Origin: Oscillospiraceae bacterium
Lineage (GTDB): Bacteria > Bacillota > Clostridia > Oscillospirales > Ruminococcaceae
Assembly: GCA_019424695.1 (NCBI GenBank)
Contig: JAHYZA010000004.1
Span: 1-64,000, forward strand
Length of the DNA: 64,000 nt
Reading direction: 5' to 3'
The notes under the pieces are model-generated. The model was given only the letters and a program-made list of their open reading frames with translations, was not told the DNA's origin and searched no databases. Shown one piece after another: positions 1 through 8,315 of the stretch. Numbering within the stretch: position 1 is the first letter of the stretch; every line of letters begins with the position of its first letter. The translations under genes and the position numbers were made by a program.

Positions 1-63
1 TTCCTACATCAGGGGGATTTTGTCTATTGTCCGTTTTTACTGGGGCGGTTCATTTTATACCGT

Positions 64-993
64 TTATTTTTTTAGATCGCTGAACAGGTCTTTATGGTAG
101 ACCCCATCGGCCACCAGCTTGGCAAAGCTGTCGATGACGATCTGCTTGTCCTCGGCATAGGTAACACCGAACCACTTGTCGTGGGTAGGCAGCACCTTGA
201 CGCTGACTTTGCCCTCATGGAGCAGCTCATCAATATAGATGGGCAGCAGATATTCTGCTTTCAGCGGATTGGCGGGCGCGGATTTCTCGAAAAACTCCAC
301 AAAACCGGATTCCAGCAGATCCACAAAGGAGGGCGTCAGCCCCCACATATTCATCGAGACAAGGCTGTTGATGTCGATGGCTTTGCCGTCGGCGGCTGCA
401 CCGTCGGCTGTCTTTTCGATGCCGCTGGTCTCCAGTACGCCGGTCAGATAGTGCGCTTCGTTCATCTGGCAGATACCACGGGTCACGGCGCCGTTGTCGC
501 TCAAGGTGTTTTTCAGCACAAAGCCGGCCATGCAGAGTTTGCCGGGTTCGGCAGGATCATATCCCTGCAGGAAGTCATGCAGCTGCACAAAGGCTTCCTT
601 GCCATAGTAATCATCGGCGTTGATGACGGCAAAGGGCTCCTGCAGAATTCCCTTGCAGGCCAGCACGGCCTGACCGGTGCCCCAGGGCTTGGTACGGCCC
701 TCCGGCACAGAATACCCGGCGGGTACGTCCTCCAGGGACTGGAACGCATAGGCCGTTTCCACACCCAGCGCCTTGCAGGTGGCTTCGATGCGGTCGCCAA
801 TAGCTTCCTTGAACGCCTGCTCAATGTCATGGCGGATGATAAAGACGATCTTGTCAAAGCCGGCCTCAATGGCATCATGGATGGAGTAGTCCATGATGAT
901 CTCACCGTTCGGGCCGACGGCTGCCAGCTGTTTGATGCCGCCGCCGAAACGGGAGCCGATACCAGCCGCCATGATAACCAATGCTGTTTTCAT
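64..993 (-). CDS. sugar-phosphate nucleotidyltransferase-like protein
   Basis: A 309-residue protein of the NTP-transferase fold. The start at 993 is chosen because a GGAGG-type ribosome binding site lies just upstream; a longer reading frame exists but runs into the neighbouring gene. The N-terminus has the glycine-rich nucleotide-binding loop with GIGSRFGG near residues 12-19, and NADDYYG in the middle matches the metal-binding aspartate region of these enzymes. Family members couple an NTP to a sugar phosphate or similar alcohol phosphate in the cytoplasm. The substrate cannot be told from sequence. It lies 77 bases after the zinc-ribbon membrane protein gene and is probably cotranscribed with it. 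Confidence 0.8.
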   Translation of the reverse strand: MKTALVIMAAGIGSRFGGGIKQLAAVGPNGEIIMDYSIHDAIEAGFDKIVFIIRHDIEQAFKEAIGDRIEATCKALGVETAYAFQSLEDVPAGYSVPEGRTKPWGTGQAVLACKGILQEPFAVINADDYYGKEAFVQLHDFLQGYDPAEPGKLCMAGFVLKNTLSDNGAVTRGICQMNEAHYLTGVLETSGIEKTADGAAADGKAIDINSLVSMNMWGLTPSFVDLLESGFVEFFEKSAPANPLKAEYLLPIYIDELLHEGKVSVKVLPTHDKWFGVTYAEDKQIVIDSFAKLVADGVYHKDLFSDLKK

Positions 994-1070
994 AGGTTCC
1001 TCCTGCTTTTCACAAAAATCTTGTGTTTTTCTATTGATCCGGCTGTTACAGAACAGGCCGGGCATTTTCC

Positions 1071-2102
1071 TTACCCGCCGATGTTGTACAGAAGCAGGTT
1101 CATAAAGGCAGGACCTGCCATGTACAGAAAGGCCACTTCCAGCAGCGCCATAAGCCCAAAATACAGGATGGCCGCCAGCACATTGGTGCCGCCGCTGCGG
1201 GACAGTGCTTCGGTGCGTTCCGGACCTTCGGGGCACTGGCTGCAGACATCCTCGATCCGGCTCTTGGCGTGCTTCTCATACCAGGAAACCGCAAACAGGG
1301 CCAGCACTACACGCAGTGCCCAGCTGGCAATCTCACCGATGGTGGCGGCAAACGGCAGCCATCCCAGCGGCATGCTGCCAAAAAAGCCGGGGTTATAGTA
1401 AGCGACAAAGTCCAGCAGTCCCGGCAGATAAAACACCGCCGACAGGATTGCTGTCAGAATGCCTTCTTTCCACATCTTGCGGTACAGCAGATACGCGGGG
1501 CCGAAGAAAAAGGCCGCAAAGGAGAAGGTGATGCGATGCTTGGTTTCGCTCATGCGGAAAAACTGCATGAGGTAATACATCGGGGAACGGCCCAGGAAAA
1601 TCGCCCAGTGGCGGGCCTTGATGCCGTCGATGGGGTCCTCGGGACCGACCTCCCGCCGGTAGATGGTGCCGTCGGCGCCGGCACCGAAAGCGTCCATGTG
1701 CGGTCCGGGAGCCTGCCGGGCGTCCGGTCCGGCATTTGTATGGTAGGTGCCGGGGGTGCGGGCGTAGATGGGACCGGATTCCTGGGAGTGCTCCGGGTCC
1801 CGGGCGGCATCCTCCGGCCGGGGCAGGGGAATGCCGCAGTGGCTGCAGCGTGCTGCGCCGGGTTCATTGTGGGTGCCGCAGTTGGGGCAGATCGCCGCAT
1901 GGGCAGCCGCCTCAGCTTCGGGGCCGAACTCCGGTTTCCATTCAAAACCGGCAGCGTGTTCCGACTGGTGCAGGCAGACGCCCACCTTCTGCCAGCAAGC
2001 GCGATGATAGGGGGTGCCGCAGTCGGGGCAAACGACGATGTCATCATCGTCGGTAAAAGCCTGTTCGCAGACAGGGCAGTGATTTCCAGTGTAACGTGCC
2101 AT
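1071..2102 (-). CDS. zinc-ribbon/RING-like membrane protein with DUF2628-type domain
   Basis: A 343-residue protein. The start at 2102 follows GGGAGGA at good spacing; upstream in-frame codons lack such a site. Near residues 9-40 is a RING-like treble of CxxC pairs (PVCEQAF, CPDCGTPYH, CW) and near residues 70-90 a second CxxC zinc ribbon (CPNCG, CSHCG). A proline and glycine-rich linker follows, then from about residue 165 a DUF2628-like region (HRITFSFAAFFFGPAYLLYRKMW) with several hydrophobic segments. It is probably an inner-membrane protein with a cytoplasmic zinc-binding head. Function is unknown. It has a near-consensus promoter of its own and leads the two-gene unit with the nucleotidyltransferase. 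Confidence 0.75.
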   Translation of the reverse strand: MARYTGNHCPVCEQAFTDDDDIVVCPDCGTPYHRACWQKVGVCLHQSEHAAGFEWKPEFGPEAEAAAHAAICPNCGTHNEPGAARCSHCGIPLPRPEDAARDPEHSQESGPIYARTPGTYHTNAGPDARQAPGPHMDAFGAGADGTIYRREVGPEDPIDGIKARHWAIFLGRSPMYYLMQFFRMSETKHRITFSFAAFFFGPAYLLYRKMWKEGILTAILSAVFYLPGLLDFVAYYNPGFFGSMPLGWLPFAATIGEIASWALRVVLALFAVSWYEKHAKSRIEDVCSQCPEGPERTEALSRSGGTNVLAAILYFGLMALLEVAFLYMAGPAFMNLLLYNIGG

Positions 2103-2132
2103 GTGTATGTGTCCTCCCAATAGCATAGAGCC

Positions 2133-2161
2133 ATTATACCGCATTGTGCCCGTAAATGCAA
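2133..2161 (-). promoter_or_regulatory. sigma-A promoter of the zinc-ribbon protein gene
   Basis: On the minus strand TTGCAT is followed after 17 bases by TATAAT, about 30 bases upstream of the start codon at 2102. Confidence 0.7.
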
Positions 2162-2216
2162 AGAATTTTCTATGAAGTTTGCGCATTCCGGCGCCTTTTC
2201 CGAGCCCAAATCCCTC

Positions 2217-2245
2217 TTTACAACCCCACTGATATGGTTTATACT
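2217..2245 (+). promoter_or_regulatory. sigma-A promoter of prfB
   Basis: TTTACA, 17 bases, TATACT, about 38 bases upstream of the prfB start. It is divergent from the zinc-ribbon gene promoter. Confidence 0.7.
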
Positions 2246-2283
2246 ATTATTATGTGAATTTATGCCAACCAAGGGGTAACGAT

Positions 2284-3405
2284 ATGATCACCATTGACGA
2301 ATTGAAAGCAAAACTCGGCGGCATGAAAACCTCCGTCGACGACCTGCGCGAAGCACTTTCCATCGAAGCCAGCGAGAAGCGCCTGGCTGAGCTGGAGCAC
2401 CAGATGACGCTGCCCGGCTTTTATGACGATCAGGAAAAGAGCCAGCGCGTTATCAGCGAGATGGGCGAGGTCAAGAACAAGCTGGAGCGTTTCGGCAAAC
2501 TCTCGACCCAGTACGAGGAAGCGCAGACGCTGCTGGAAATGATCGAAGAGGAAAACGATCCTTCGCTGACCAGTGAGGGGGAGCAGGCGGTCGAAGGGGT
2601 GGAAAAGGCCATCGACGAACTGCAGCTGATGACGATGCTCAACGGCGAGTATGACCATAGCAACGCCATTCTGACCTTCCACGCCGGTACCGGCGGCACC
2701 GAGGCGCAGGACTGGGCCGAGATGCTCTACCGTATGTACACCCGCTGGGCCGAAGCCCACGGCTACAGTGTGGAAGTGCTGGATGTGCTGGACGGCGATG
2801 AGGCCGGCATCAAGTCTGCCTCCATGATGATCAAAGGCGCCAATGCTTACGGTATGCTCAAGAGCGAACACGGCGTCCATCGTCTGGTGCGCATCAGCCC
2901 CTTTGACGCCAACGCCCGCCGTCAGACCAGCTTCGCCAGCCTGGAAGTCATGCCGGAACTGGACAACAATATCCAAATCGAGATCAACCCGGCAGATATC
3001 GAGATGCAGGTCTATCGTTCTTCCGGCGCCGGCGGCCAGCACATCAACAAGACCTCCTCGGCTGTGCGTCTGATCCACAAGCCCACCGGCATCGTGACCA
3101 GCTGCCAGACCCAGCGCAGCCAGCTGCAGAACCGTGAATACGCCATGGAAATGATGAAGGCCAAGCTGTATCAGATCGCATTGCAGCAGCATAAGGACAA
3201 GATCGACGACATCAAGGGCGTCCAGAATGAGATCGCCTGGGGTCATCAGATCCGCAGCTATGTGTTCATGCCCTACACACTGGTCAAGGACCATCGCACC
3301 AACTACGAGAGCGGCAATGTGCAGGCCGTCATGGACGGTGACCTGGATGGTTTCATCTATGCCTACCTGAAAGCCAGTTCCCGCGGTGAACTGCAGGACG
3401 TTTAA
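2284..3405 (+). CDS. prfB: peptide chain release factor 2
   Basis: RF2, 373 residues, releases finished peptides at UGA and UAA stop codons. SPF, the stop-codon-reading tripeptide, is at residues 205-207 and GGQ, which triggers hydrolysis in the peptidyl transferase centre, is at 250-252. The ATG at 2284 follows AAGGGG. Most bacterial prfB genes need a +1 programmed frameshift at an in-frame UGA after codon 25; here the frame is open throughout. Codon 25 is still CTT but is followed by TCC, so the autoregulatory stop is absent. The gene stands alone between its own promoter and a strong terminator. Confidence 0.97.
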   Translation: MITIDELKAKLGGMKTSVDDLREALSIEASEKRLAELEHQMTLPGFYDDQEKSQRVISEMGEVKNKLERFGKLSTQYEEAQTLLEMIEEENDPSLTSEGEQAVEGVEKAIDELQLMTMLNGEYDHSNAILTFHAGTGGTEAQDWAEMLYRMYTRWAEAHGYSVEVLDVLDGDEAGIKSASMMIKGANAYGMLKSEHGVHRLVRISPFDANARRQTSFASLEVMPELDNNIQIEINPADIEMQVYRSSGAGGQHINKTSSAVRLIHKPTGIVTSCQTQRSQLQNREYAMEMMKAKLYQIALQQHKDKIDDIKGVQNEIAWGHQIRSYVFMPYTLVKDHRTNYESGNVQAVMDGDLDGFIYAYLKASSRGELQDV

Positions 3406-3420
3406 TCGAAACTGAACAGC

Positions 3421-3457
3421 AAAACGGTACACAGTGGTTACTGTGTACCGTTTTTTG
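3421..3457 (+). terminator. rho-independent terminator of prfB
   Basis: A perfect 12-bp stem, ACGGTACACAGT paired with ACTGTGTACCGT (3424-3435 and 3440-3451), with a GGTT loop and followed by a T run. Confidence 0.9.
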
Positions 3458-3488
3458 CATATTGCCGCTTTATTTGTTCACAATCGAT

Positions 3489-3497
3489 TGGTATACT
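3489..3497 (+). promoter_or_regulatory. extended -10 promoter of the P-type ATPase gene
   Basis: TGGTATACT fits an extended -10 (TGn plus TATACT), 30 bases before the ATG. No good -35 is visible at 17 bases. Confidence 0.4.
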
Positions 3498-3526
3498 GTT
3501 ACTCTATCAGGAAAGGAGCATTCGGT

Positions 3527-5884
3527 ATGTCCTCATCCAGCGGGCTGACGTCGGCCGAAGTCGAGGCGCGGCGCCGGCAAGGAAAAGTGAATCATCCTCC
3601 GGAATCTCCCACAAAGACGGTGGGGCAGATCGTGCGGGACAATTTATGCACCTACTTTAATCTGGTGTTTGTGGTGCTGGCTGTCATGCTGGCGTCGGTA
3701 GGGTCCTGGCTCAACATGGGCTTTCTGGGGGTCGTACTGTGCAATACTTTCATCGGCATCGCGCAGCAGCTGCGTGCCAAAAAGACCATCGACGAACTGA
3801 CGCTGGTCTCGGCCCACAAGGTGCGGTGCCTGCGGGACGGCGCCTGGAATCCCTGTCTTTCGGAAGAACTGGTTCAGGACGATGTGGTGGAATTCGGGGC
3901 CGGCGATCAGATCGTAGCCGATGCCGTGGTATTGGACGGCAATGTGCAGGTCAATGAATCACTGATCACCGGCGAGGCGCGGGCTGTGCCTAAAACGACC
4001 GGAGGAGAACTGCGCTCGGGCAGCTTTCTGATGGCAGGGCACTGCACGGCGAGGCTGACCCGGGTAGGCGCAGAAAGCTATGCCAGCAAGCTGACGGCCG
4101 CCGCGCAGGCCGACGGACACAAAGTCGCCAAGGGCGAGATGATGCGCTCTCTGGACAAGCTCATCAAGGCCATCGGGCTGGGACTGGTTCCGGTGGGGGT
4201 GGCGCTGTTCTGGAAGCAGCACTGGGTGCTGGAAGTGGACCTGCGCGGCTCGGTGGAAAGCACGGTGGCCGCCCTCATCGGCATGATCCCCGAGGGGCTG
4301 TATCTGCTTACCAGCGTGGCGCTGGCCATCGGTATGCTGCGGCTGGCACGGCGCCGTGTGCTGACGCAGGATATGAACTGCATCGAGACCCTGGCCCGGG
4401 TGGATGTGCTCTGTGTTGACAAGACCGGTACTATCACCGAGAGCAGCATGGAAGCCGACGATCCGGTTCCGTTGGGCAGCGGCCCGCTGGAGGACATTCT
4501 GCGCAGTTACTACGCCGCCGAAGAGCCGGATAACGATACCGGACGGGCGCTGAAAGCCCGTTTCGGCAAAGAAGGCCATCTGTGGCCGGTCACAGGCGAG
4601 ATCCCTTTTAATACGGCCTACAAATACAGTGCCAAATCCTTTGGGGAAAAGGGTGTCTATGTGGTAGGTGCACCCGATATTCTGGCGGGAGACCGCGCCG
4701 CAGAATTCAAGGCGCAACTGGCGCCGCTGCTGGCGGAAGGCCGCCGCGTTCTGCTACTGGCCCGCTACAGCGGGGCACTGCCCGCCCCGCCCAGGCGGCT
4801 GGACCCGGCGCAGCTGGAGTTCCTGGCTCTGCTGCCATTACAGAACCGCATCCGTGCCAATGCCCCCAAAACATTTGCCTATTTTGCGGAGCAGGGGGTA
4901 CAGATCAAAGTCATTTCGGGGGATGATCCCCATGCGGTCAGCCATGTGGCGGCCCAGGCAGGCATTGCAGGGGCCGAACGCAGGGTGGATGCCGCTACCC
5001 TGCGCAGCGAGGAAGACCTTGTCCGGGCAGCTGAAACCTGCACGGTATTCGGCCGTGTAACGCCCGAGCAAAAGCGCAAGCTGGTCCATGCTCTGCAGGC
5101 GCAGGGCCACACGGTGGCCATGACCGGTGACGGCGTGAACGATGTGCTGGCCTTGAAAGACGCCGACTGTGGTATCGCCATGGCATCCGGCGCCCAGGCC
5201 GCCAGCCAGGTGGCACAGCTGGTACTGCTGGATTCGGATTTTGCCGCCCTGCCTGATGTGGTGGCCGAAGGCCGCCGCGTCATCAACAATATCCAGCGTT
5301 CGGCGTCGCTGTTTCTCGTCAAAAATATCTTTTCTTTGCTGCTCAGCCTGGTGGCGCTCTGCCTGCCGCTGGCCTATCCGTTTCAGCCGCTGCAGCTTTC
5401 GCTGCTGTCGGCGGTCACCATCGGGCTGCCGTCCTTTGTGCTGGCACTGGAACCCAACTACGAACTGGTGCGCGGCAAGTTCATGCACAACGTGCTGCAT
5501 GACGCCTTGCCTGGCGGTCTGACGGATTTTCTGCTGGTGTTCTGTGCGCAGGGGTTTGCTTATGCCTTTGATCTCTCTGCCGACGCATTGGGTACCATCA
5601 GCACCCTGCTAGTACTGGAAACCGGACTTATTGTCTTGTTCCGCGTCTGCCACCCCTTTACCCCTTTGCGCTGGACCCTGTGGGGCAGCTGCACAATTTT
5701 GGGACTGGGGGGCGCCGTATTGTTTGCCCCCTGGCTGGAACTCATCCCACTGGATCTGGGTGATACGCTGGTTCTGGTGGTGCTGGCGGCCCTGGTGCTG
5801 CCGGTGCTGCGGTCTGCAACCTGGGGGGTCGATCAGCTTTGGCGAATGGGGCGTCGCCTGCGGGATCGCAAAAAAGAGGCATGA
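3527..5884 (+). CDS. CtpE-like cation-transporting P-type ATPase
   Basis: A 785-residue P-type ATPase. DKTGT, with the phosphorylated aspartate, is at 298-302; the hinge TGDGVND is at 533-539; PEGL lies in the fourth membrane segment region. The actuator loop reads TGEA instead of the usual TGES, which as far as I recall is also seen in the mycobacterial calcium pump CtpE. The flanking text (GMIPEGLYLLTSVALAIG, AQLVLLD) also resembles CtpE rather than heavy-metal or potassium pumps, and there is no N-terminal metal-binding domain. Likely calcium or other divalent cation efflux across the membrane; the ion is an inference. Start follows AAAGGAG. Single gene. Confidence 0.88.
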   Translation: MSSSSGLTSAEVEARRRQGKVNHPPESPTKTVGQIVRDNLCTYFNLVFVVLAVMLASVGSWLNMGFLGVVLCNTFIGIAQQLRAKKTIDELTLVSAHKVRCLRDGAWNPCLSEELVQDDVVEFGAGDQIVADAVVLDGNVQVNESLITGEARAVPKTTGGELRSGSFLMAGHCTARLTRVGAESYASKLTAAAQADGHKVAKGEMMRSLDKLIKAIGLGLVPVGVALFWKQHWVLEVDLRGSVESTVAALIGMIPEGLYLLTSVALAIGMLRLARRRVLTQDMNCIETLARVDVLCVDKTGTITESSMEADDPVPLGSGPLEDILRSYYAAEEPDNDTGRALKARFGKEGHLWPVTGEIPFNTAYKYSAKSFGEKGVYVVGAPDILAGDRAAEFKAQLAPLLAEGRRVLLLARYSGALPAPPRRLDPAQLEFLALLPLQNRIRANAPKTFAYFAEQGVQIKVISGDDPHAVSHVAAQAGIAGAERRVDAATLRSEEDLVRAAETCTVFGRVTPEQKRKLVHALQAQGHTVAMTGDGVNDVLALKDADCGIAMASGAQAASQVAQLVLLDSDFAALPDVVAEGRRVINNIQRSASLFLVKNIFSLLLSLVALCLPLAYPFQPLQLSLLSAVTIGLPSFVLALEPNYELVRGKFMHNVLHDALPGGLTDFLLVFCAQGFAYAFDLSADALGTISTLLVLETGLIVLFRVCHPFTPLRWTLWGSCTILGLGGAVLFAPWLELIPLDLGDTLVLVVLAALVLPVLRSATWGVDQLWRMGRRLRDRKKEA

Positions 5885-5891
5885 GTGCAAC

Positions 5892-5930
5892 AAAAATACC
5901 GCACAGGATATTTCCTGTGCGGTATTGCTA
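5892..5930 (-). terminator. rho-independent terminator of the DUF1275 gene
   Basis: Stem ATACCGCACAGGA / TCCTGTGCGGTAT (5897-5909 and 5913-5925). Read on the minus strand it ends in TTTTTG, so it serves the DUF1275 gene, and it may also stop the convergent ATPase transcript. Confidence 0.8.
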
Positions 5931-5936
5931 TAAGAA

Positions 5937-6632
5937 TCAGTAGGTTTCGGCGGGGCGGTTGGTCTCTTTGCGGAACATCAGACAAAGACTCACGCACAGC
6001 AGCGCACAGGAGATCCAGATCGTGCGCAGGCCCAGCGGCGTGATGCACTGGGCACCCACGCCAGCGCCCAGCGCAAAGAGAACGATCACAGCGAAATAGT
6101 GCCCGGCCTTGTTCAGCGTCTTGCGGTCGTGCAGACGTATGCCGGTAACAAGGGCATCCATCCCGCTGCGCAGATTGCCGATGCACATGGTGCTGGCAAA
6201 GGGATAACCGTGCACTTTGCGGAATGCCTGGACCTGCATGGCACAGGCGAAAGACACCAGCGCGTTAGCGGCGAGATTCAGCATCTGTGGCAGGAACCCG
6301 ACCAGGAACAGCAGTACGATCTCCACCAGCAGTACCAGCTGCCGCCAGTGCAGGCGATGCCCCTCTTTGCAGAATACGCGGATCAGTTCTGCGACGGCCA
6401 CGCCCAGCGCAAAGGCGAGAACCGGGACCAAATAATGGAGAAAGCGCGCCCAGTCTCCGGTGAAAAGGGACTGACCCATAAAGACGATGTTGCCGGTCTG
6501 CGCGTTGGCAAAGACACCGCCGCGCCCCAGATAGGTGTACGCGTCCTGCAGACCGCCGGACAAAGAAAGAAACAGTACGGTGCGGAAGGCTTCAGACATC
6601 TGCCGGGAGCCTTGTGAAAGTTGTTGTGCCAT
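5937..6632 (-). CDS. DUF1275 (YoaK-type) membrane protein
   Basis: A 231-residue integral membrane protein of the DUF1275 family. Start at 6632 follows AGGAGAGGGG. The family signature region is present near the N-terminus (SGGLQDAYTY, then ANAQTGNIVF) and again in the middle (ASTMCIGNLRSG), separated by about six hydrophobic segments. These proteins are common in bacteria but have no settled function; some are annotated as putative permeases. It has its own promoter and terminator, so it is monocistronic. Confidence 0.85.
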   Translation of the reverse strand: MAQQLSQGSRQMSEAFRTVLFLSLSGGLQDAYTYLGRGGVFANAQTGNIVFMGQSLFTGDWARFLHYLVPVLAFALGVAVAELIRVFCKEGHRLHWRQLVLLVEIVLLFLVGFLPQMLNLAANALVSFACAMQVQAFRKVHGYPFASTMCIGNLRSGMDALVTGIRLHDRKTLNKAGHYFAVIVLFALGAGVGAQCITPLGLRTIWISCALLCVSLCLMFRKETNRPAETY

Positions 6633-6693
6633 ATACAAAACCCCTCTCCTGCACAACTGCCGCGGCTCTCTTACCGCGGCTTTTCCGTCGCCC

Positions 6694-6722
6694 ATTATAC
6701 TCCGCTTCGGGGGCGCTGTAAA
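6694..6722 (-). promoter_or_regulatory. sigma-A promoter of the DUF1275 gene
   Basis: Minus strand TTTACA, 17 bases, TATAAT. The 5' leader that follows contains a small GC hairpin (CCGCGG arms at about 6660-6679). Confidence 0.75.
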
Positions 6723-6730
6723 GAGTTGCA

Positions 6731-6766
6731 AAAACCGCCTGACACGTTGTTGTGTCAGGCGGTTTT
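6731..6766 (-). terminator. rho-independent terminator of the LRR-VWA-MoxR operon
   Basis: Perfect 15-bp stem AAAACCGCCTGACAC / GTGTCAGGCGGTTTT (6731-6745, 6752-6766), running into T's on the minus strand, directly after the MoxR stop codon. Confidence 0.88.
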
Positions 6767-6768
6767 CC

Positions 6769-8313
6769 TTAAAAGTCCCGGCTGTGTTCTTCCGCGCGGA
6801 TGTCATCCCGCTGCAACTCGGCCAGCAGTTCATCTTCGCCGGCGTGCAGCAACAGTTTCTGGCTGTACTGTTCAAACCGCTCACACTCGTTGTCCGCCAA
6901 AAACGGCGCCGAATCGGGGCCAAGAGCCAACTCGTTGACAAAGACGACCATTTCCTGCCCGTCGGGGAAGGCACGCTCCATAAAATCGAAGGCTGCTTCC
7001 AGTGCATCGGAGGCGGTAGCAACGGCGTCCTCGCGGCTGCGCACCTGCTTGTTGAAAGAGGCACGTACGGTGTCAAAAGCATCCACGGCATCCAGACTGG
7101 GCTCCAGCGCTTCGCCCCAGCGGTCCAGCAGGGCCGCCGCCCGGGTGCGGGTGGCAATCTCGGCAGGCAGCATCGTGCCGGCAGTCTTGCCCTCTTCCAG
7201 CCGCGCGCGGTAGGCTTTGCACTGTTCGGCAAAGAGCGCTGCGGGCGTTTCGTCCTCTCCGGCCTGGTTCAGCGCCCGCTTGAAGCTGCGCAGCTGCTGG
7301 TAGCAGGCATCGGTCACGGCGTCGGCTTTGCGGGCAGCTGCAAAACGGGTGTTCAGGCCCGCCAGCAGCAGACTCACCAGGCTGATGCGCTCGTCAAAGC
7401 TGGCGTTCAGCGCACGTTCCAGTACGGCGTCAAAGGGTTTGCCCTGCAGAATCTCCTCCACACCATAGTCCTGATGATATTTGCGGTAGAGCGCCCAATA
7501 GGCGGCAAAATCCCGGGCAACATCCGGGTGCCGCAGATACTGCCCGATCACGCCCTCGTCCACCGGCAAGTCCAGCTTGTCAGCCGCCTGCAAAAAGGCG
7601 GAAAGATCTTCCCAGCCGCGGGCGGTGACGAACTGCGGACCGTCCACGTCATTTTCGATCTTGTAAAAGTGCTGCGGACGCAGTTCCAGATACGCCATCA
7701 CGGCAGGGTGCAGCCGGTGGGCACGGGCGTAGGTCTGCCACACGCTGAGCTTGGGTTCAATGTCGATGCGGCGCACACGGTCCAGCGTGACCAGGTCAAA
7801 GTCCCGCACGCTCTTGTTGTATTCCGGCGGGTTGCCGGCGGTCACGATCACCCAGCCGCCCGGTACCGCCTGATTGCCGAAAGTCTTGCACTGCAAAAAC
7901 TGCAGCATGGTGGGAGCCAGTGTCTCGCTGACGCAGTTGATCTCATCAATGAACAGGATTCCGTTTTTCTTGCCGGTGCGTTCCATGGCTGCATACACGC
8001 TGGCGATGATCTCGCTCATTGTATACTCGGTAACGCTGCGGGTCTTGCCGCCAAAATTCCGTTCCCGGATAAAGGGCAGGCCCACGGCACTTTGCCGGGT
8101 GTGGTGGGTGATGGTGTAAGCCACCAGCGCTATGTCACACTCCTGGGCGATCTGTTCCATGATCTGGGTCTTGCCCACGCCCGGAGGGCCCATCAGCAGA
8201 ATGGGCCGCTGGCGCACCGACGGAATCAGCGGGCAGCCGGTGTCATCGCAGGCCAGGTAAGCCTGTACGGTATGTTTGATTTCCTCTTTGGCACGTTGGA
8301 TGTCCATGGGCAC
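6769..8313 (-). CDS. MoxR-type AAA+ ATPase
   Basis: A 514-residue AAA+ ATPase. Walker A GPPGVGKT is at residues 42-49 and Walker B ILFIDEIN at 119-126; TAGNPPEYN after it fits sensor 1. The remaining half is alpha-helical, longer than a plain MoxR. MoxR ATPases act as chaperones that mature partner proteins and are usually encoded beside a von Willebrand factor A protein, as here. The start could be GTG at 8313, with AAAGGAT five bases upstream, or ATG at 8307 at looser spacing. The gap from the stop of the VWA gene is two bases, so the two are translationally linked. The client is unknown. Confidence 0.88.
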   Translation of the reverse strand: MPMDIQRAKEEIKHTVQAYLACDDTGCPLIPSVRQRPILLMGPPGVGKTQIMEQIAQECDIALVAYTITHHTRQSAVGLPFIRERNFGGKTRSVTEYTMSEIIASVYAAMERTGKKNGILFIDEINCVSETLAPTMLQFLQCKTFGNQAVPGGWVIVTAGNPPEYNKSVRDFDLVTLDRVRRIDIEPKLSVWQTYARAHRLHPAVMAYLELRPQHFYKIENDVDGPQFVTARGWEDLSAFLQAADKLDLPVDEGVIGQYLRHPDVARDFAAYWALYRKYHQDYGVEEILQGKPFDAVLERALNASFDERISLVSLLLAGLNTRFAAARKADAVTDACYQQLRSFKRALNQAGEDETPAALFAEQCKAYRARLEEGKTAGTMLPAEIATRTRAAALLDRWGEALEPSLDAVDAFDTVRASFNKQVRSREDAVATASDALEAAFDFMERAFPDGQEMVVFVNELALGPDSAPFLADNECERFEQYSQKLLLHAGEDELLAELQRDDIRAEEHSRDF

Positions 8314-8315
8314 TC

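Noticed and set aside
994..1236. N-terminal extension of the nucleotidyltransferase
   Set aside because: It overlaps the neighbouring gene; a proper ribosome site and family-typical N-terminus begin at 993.
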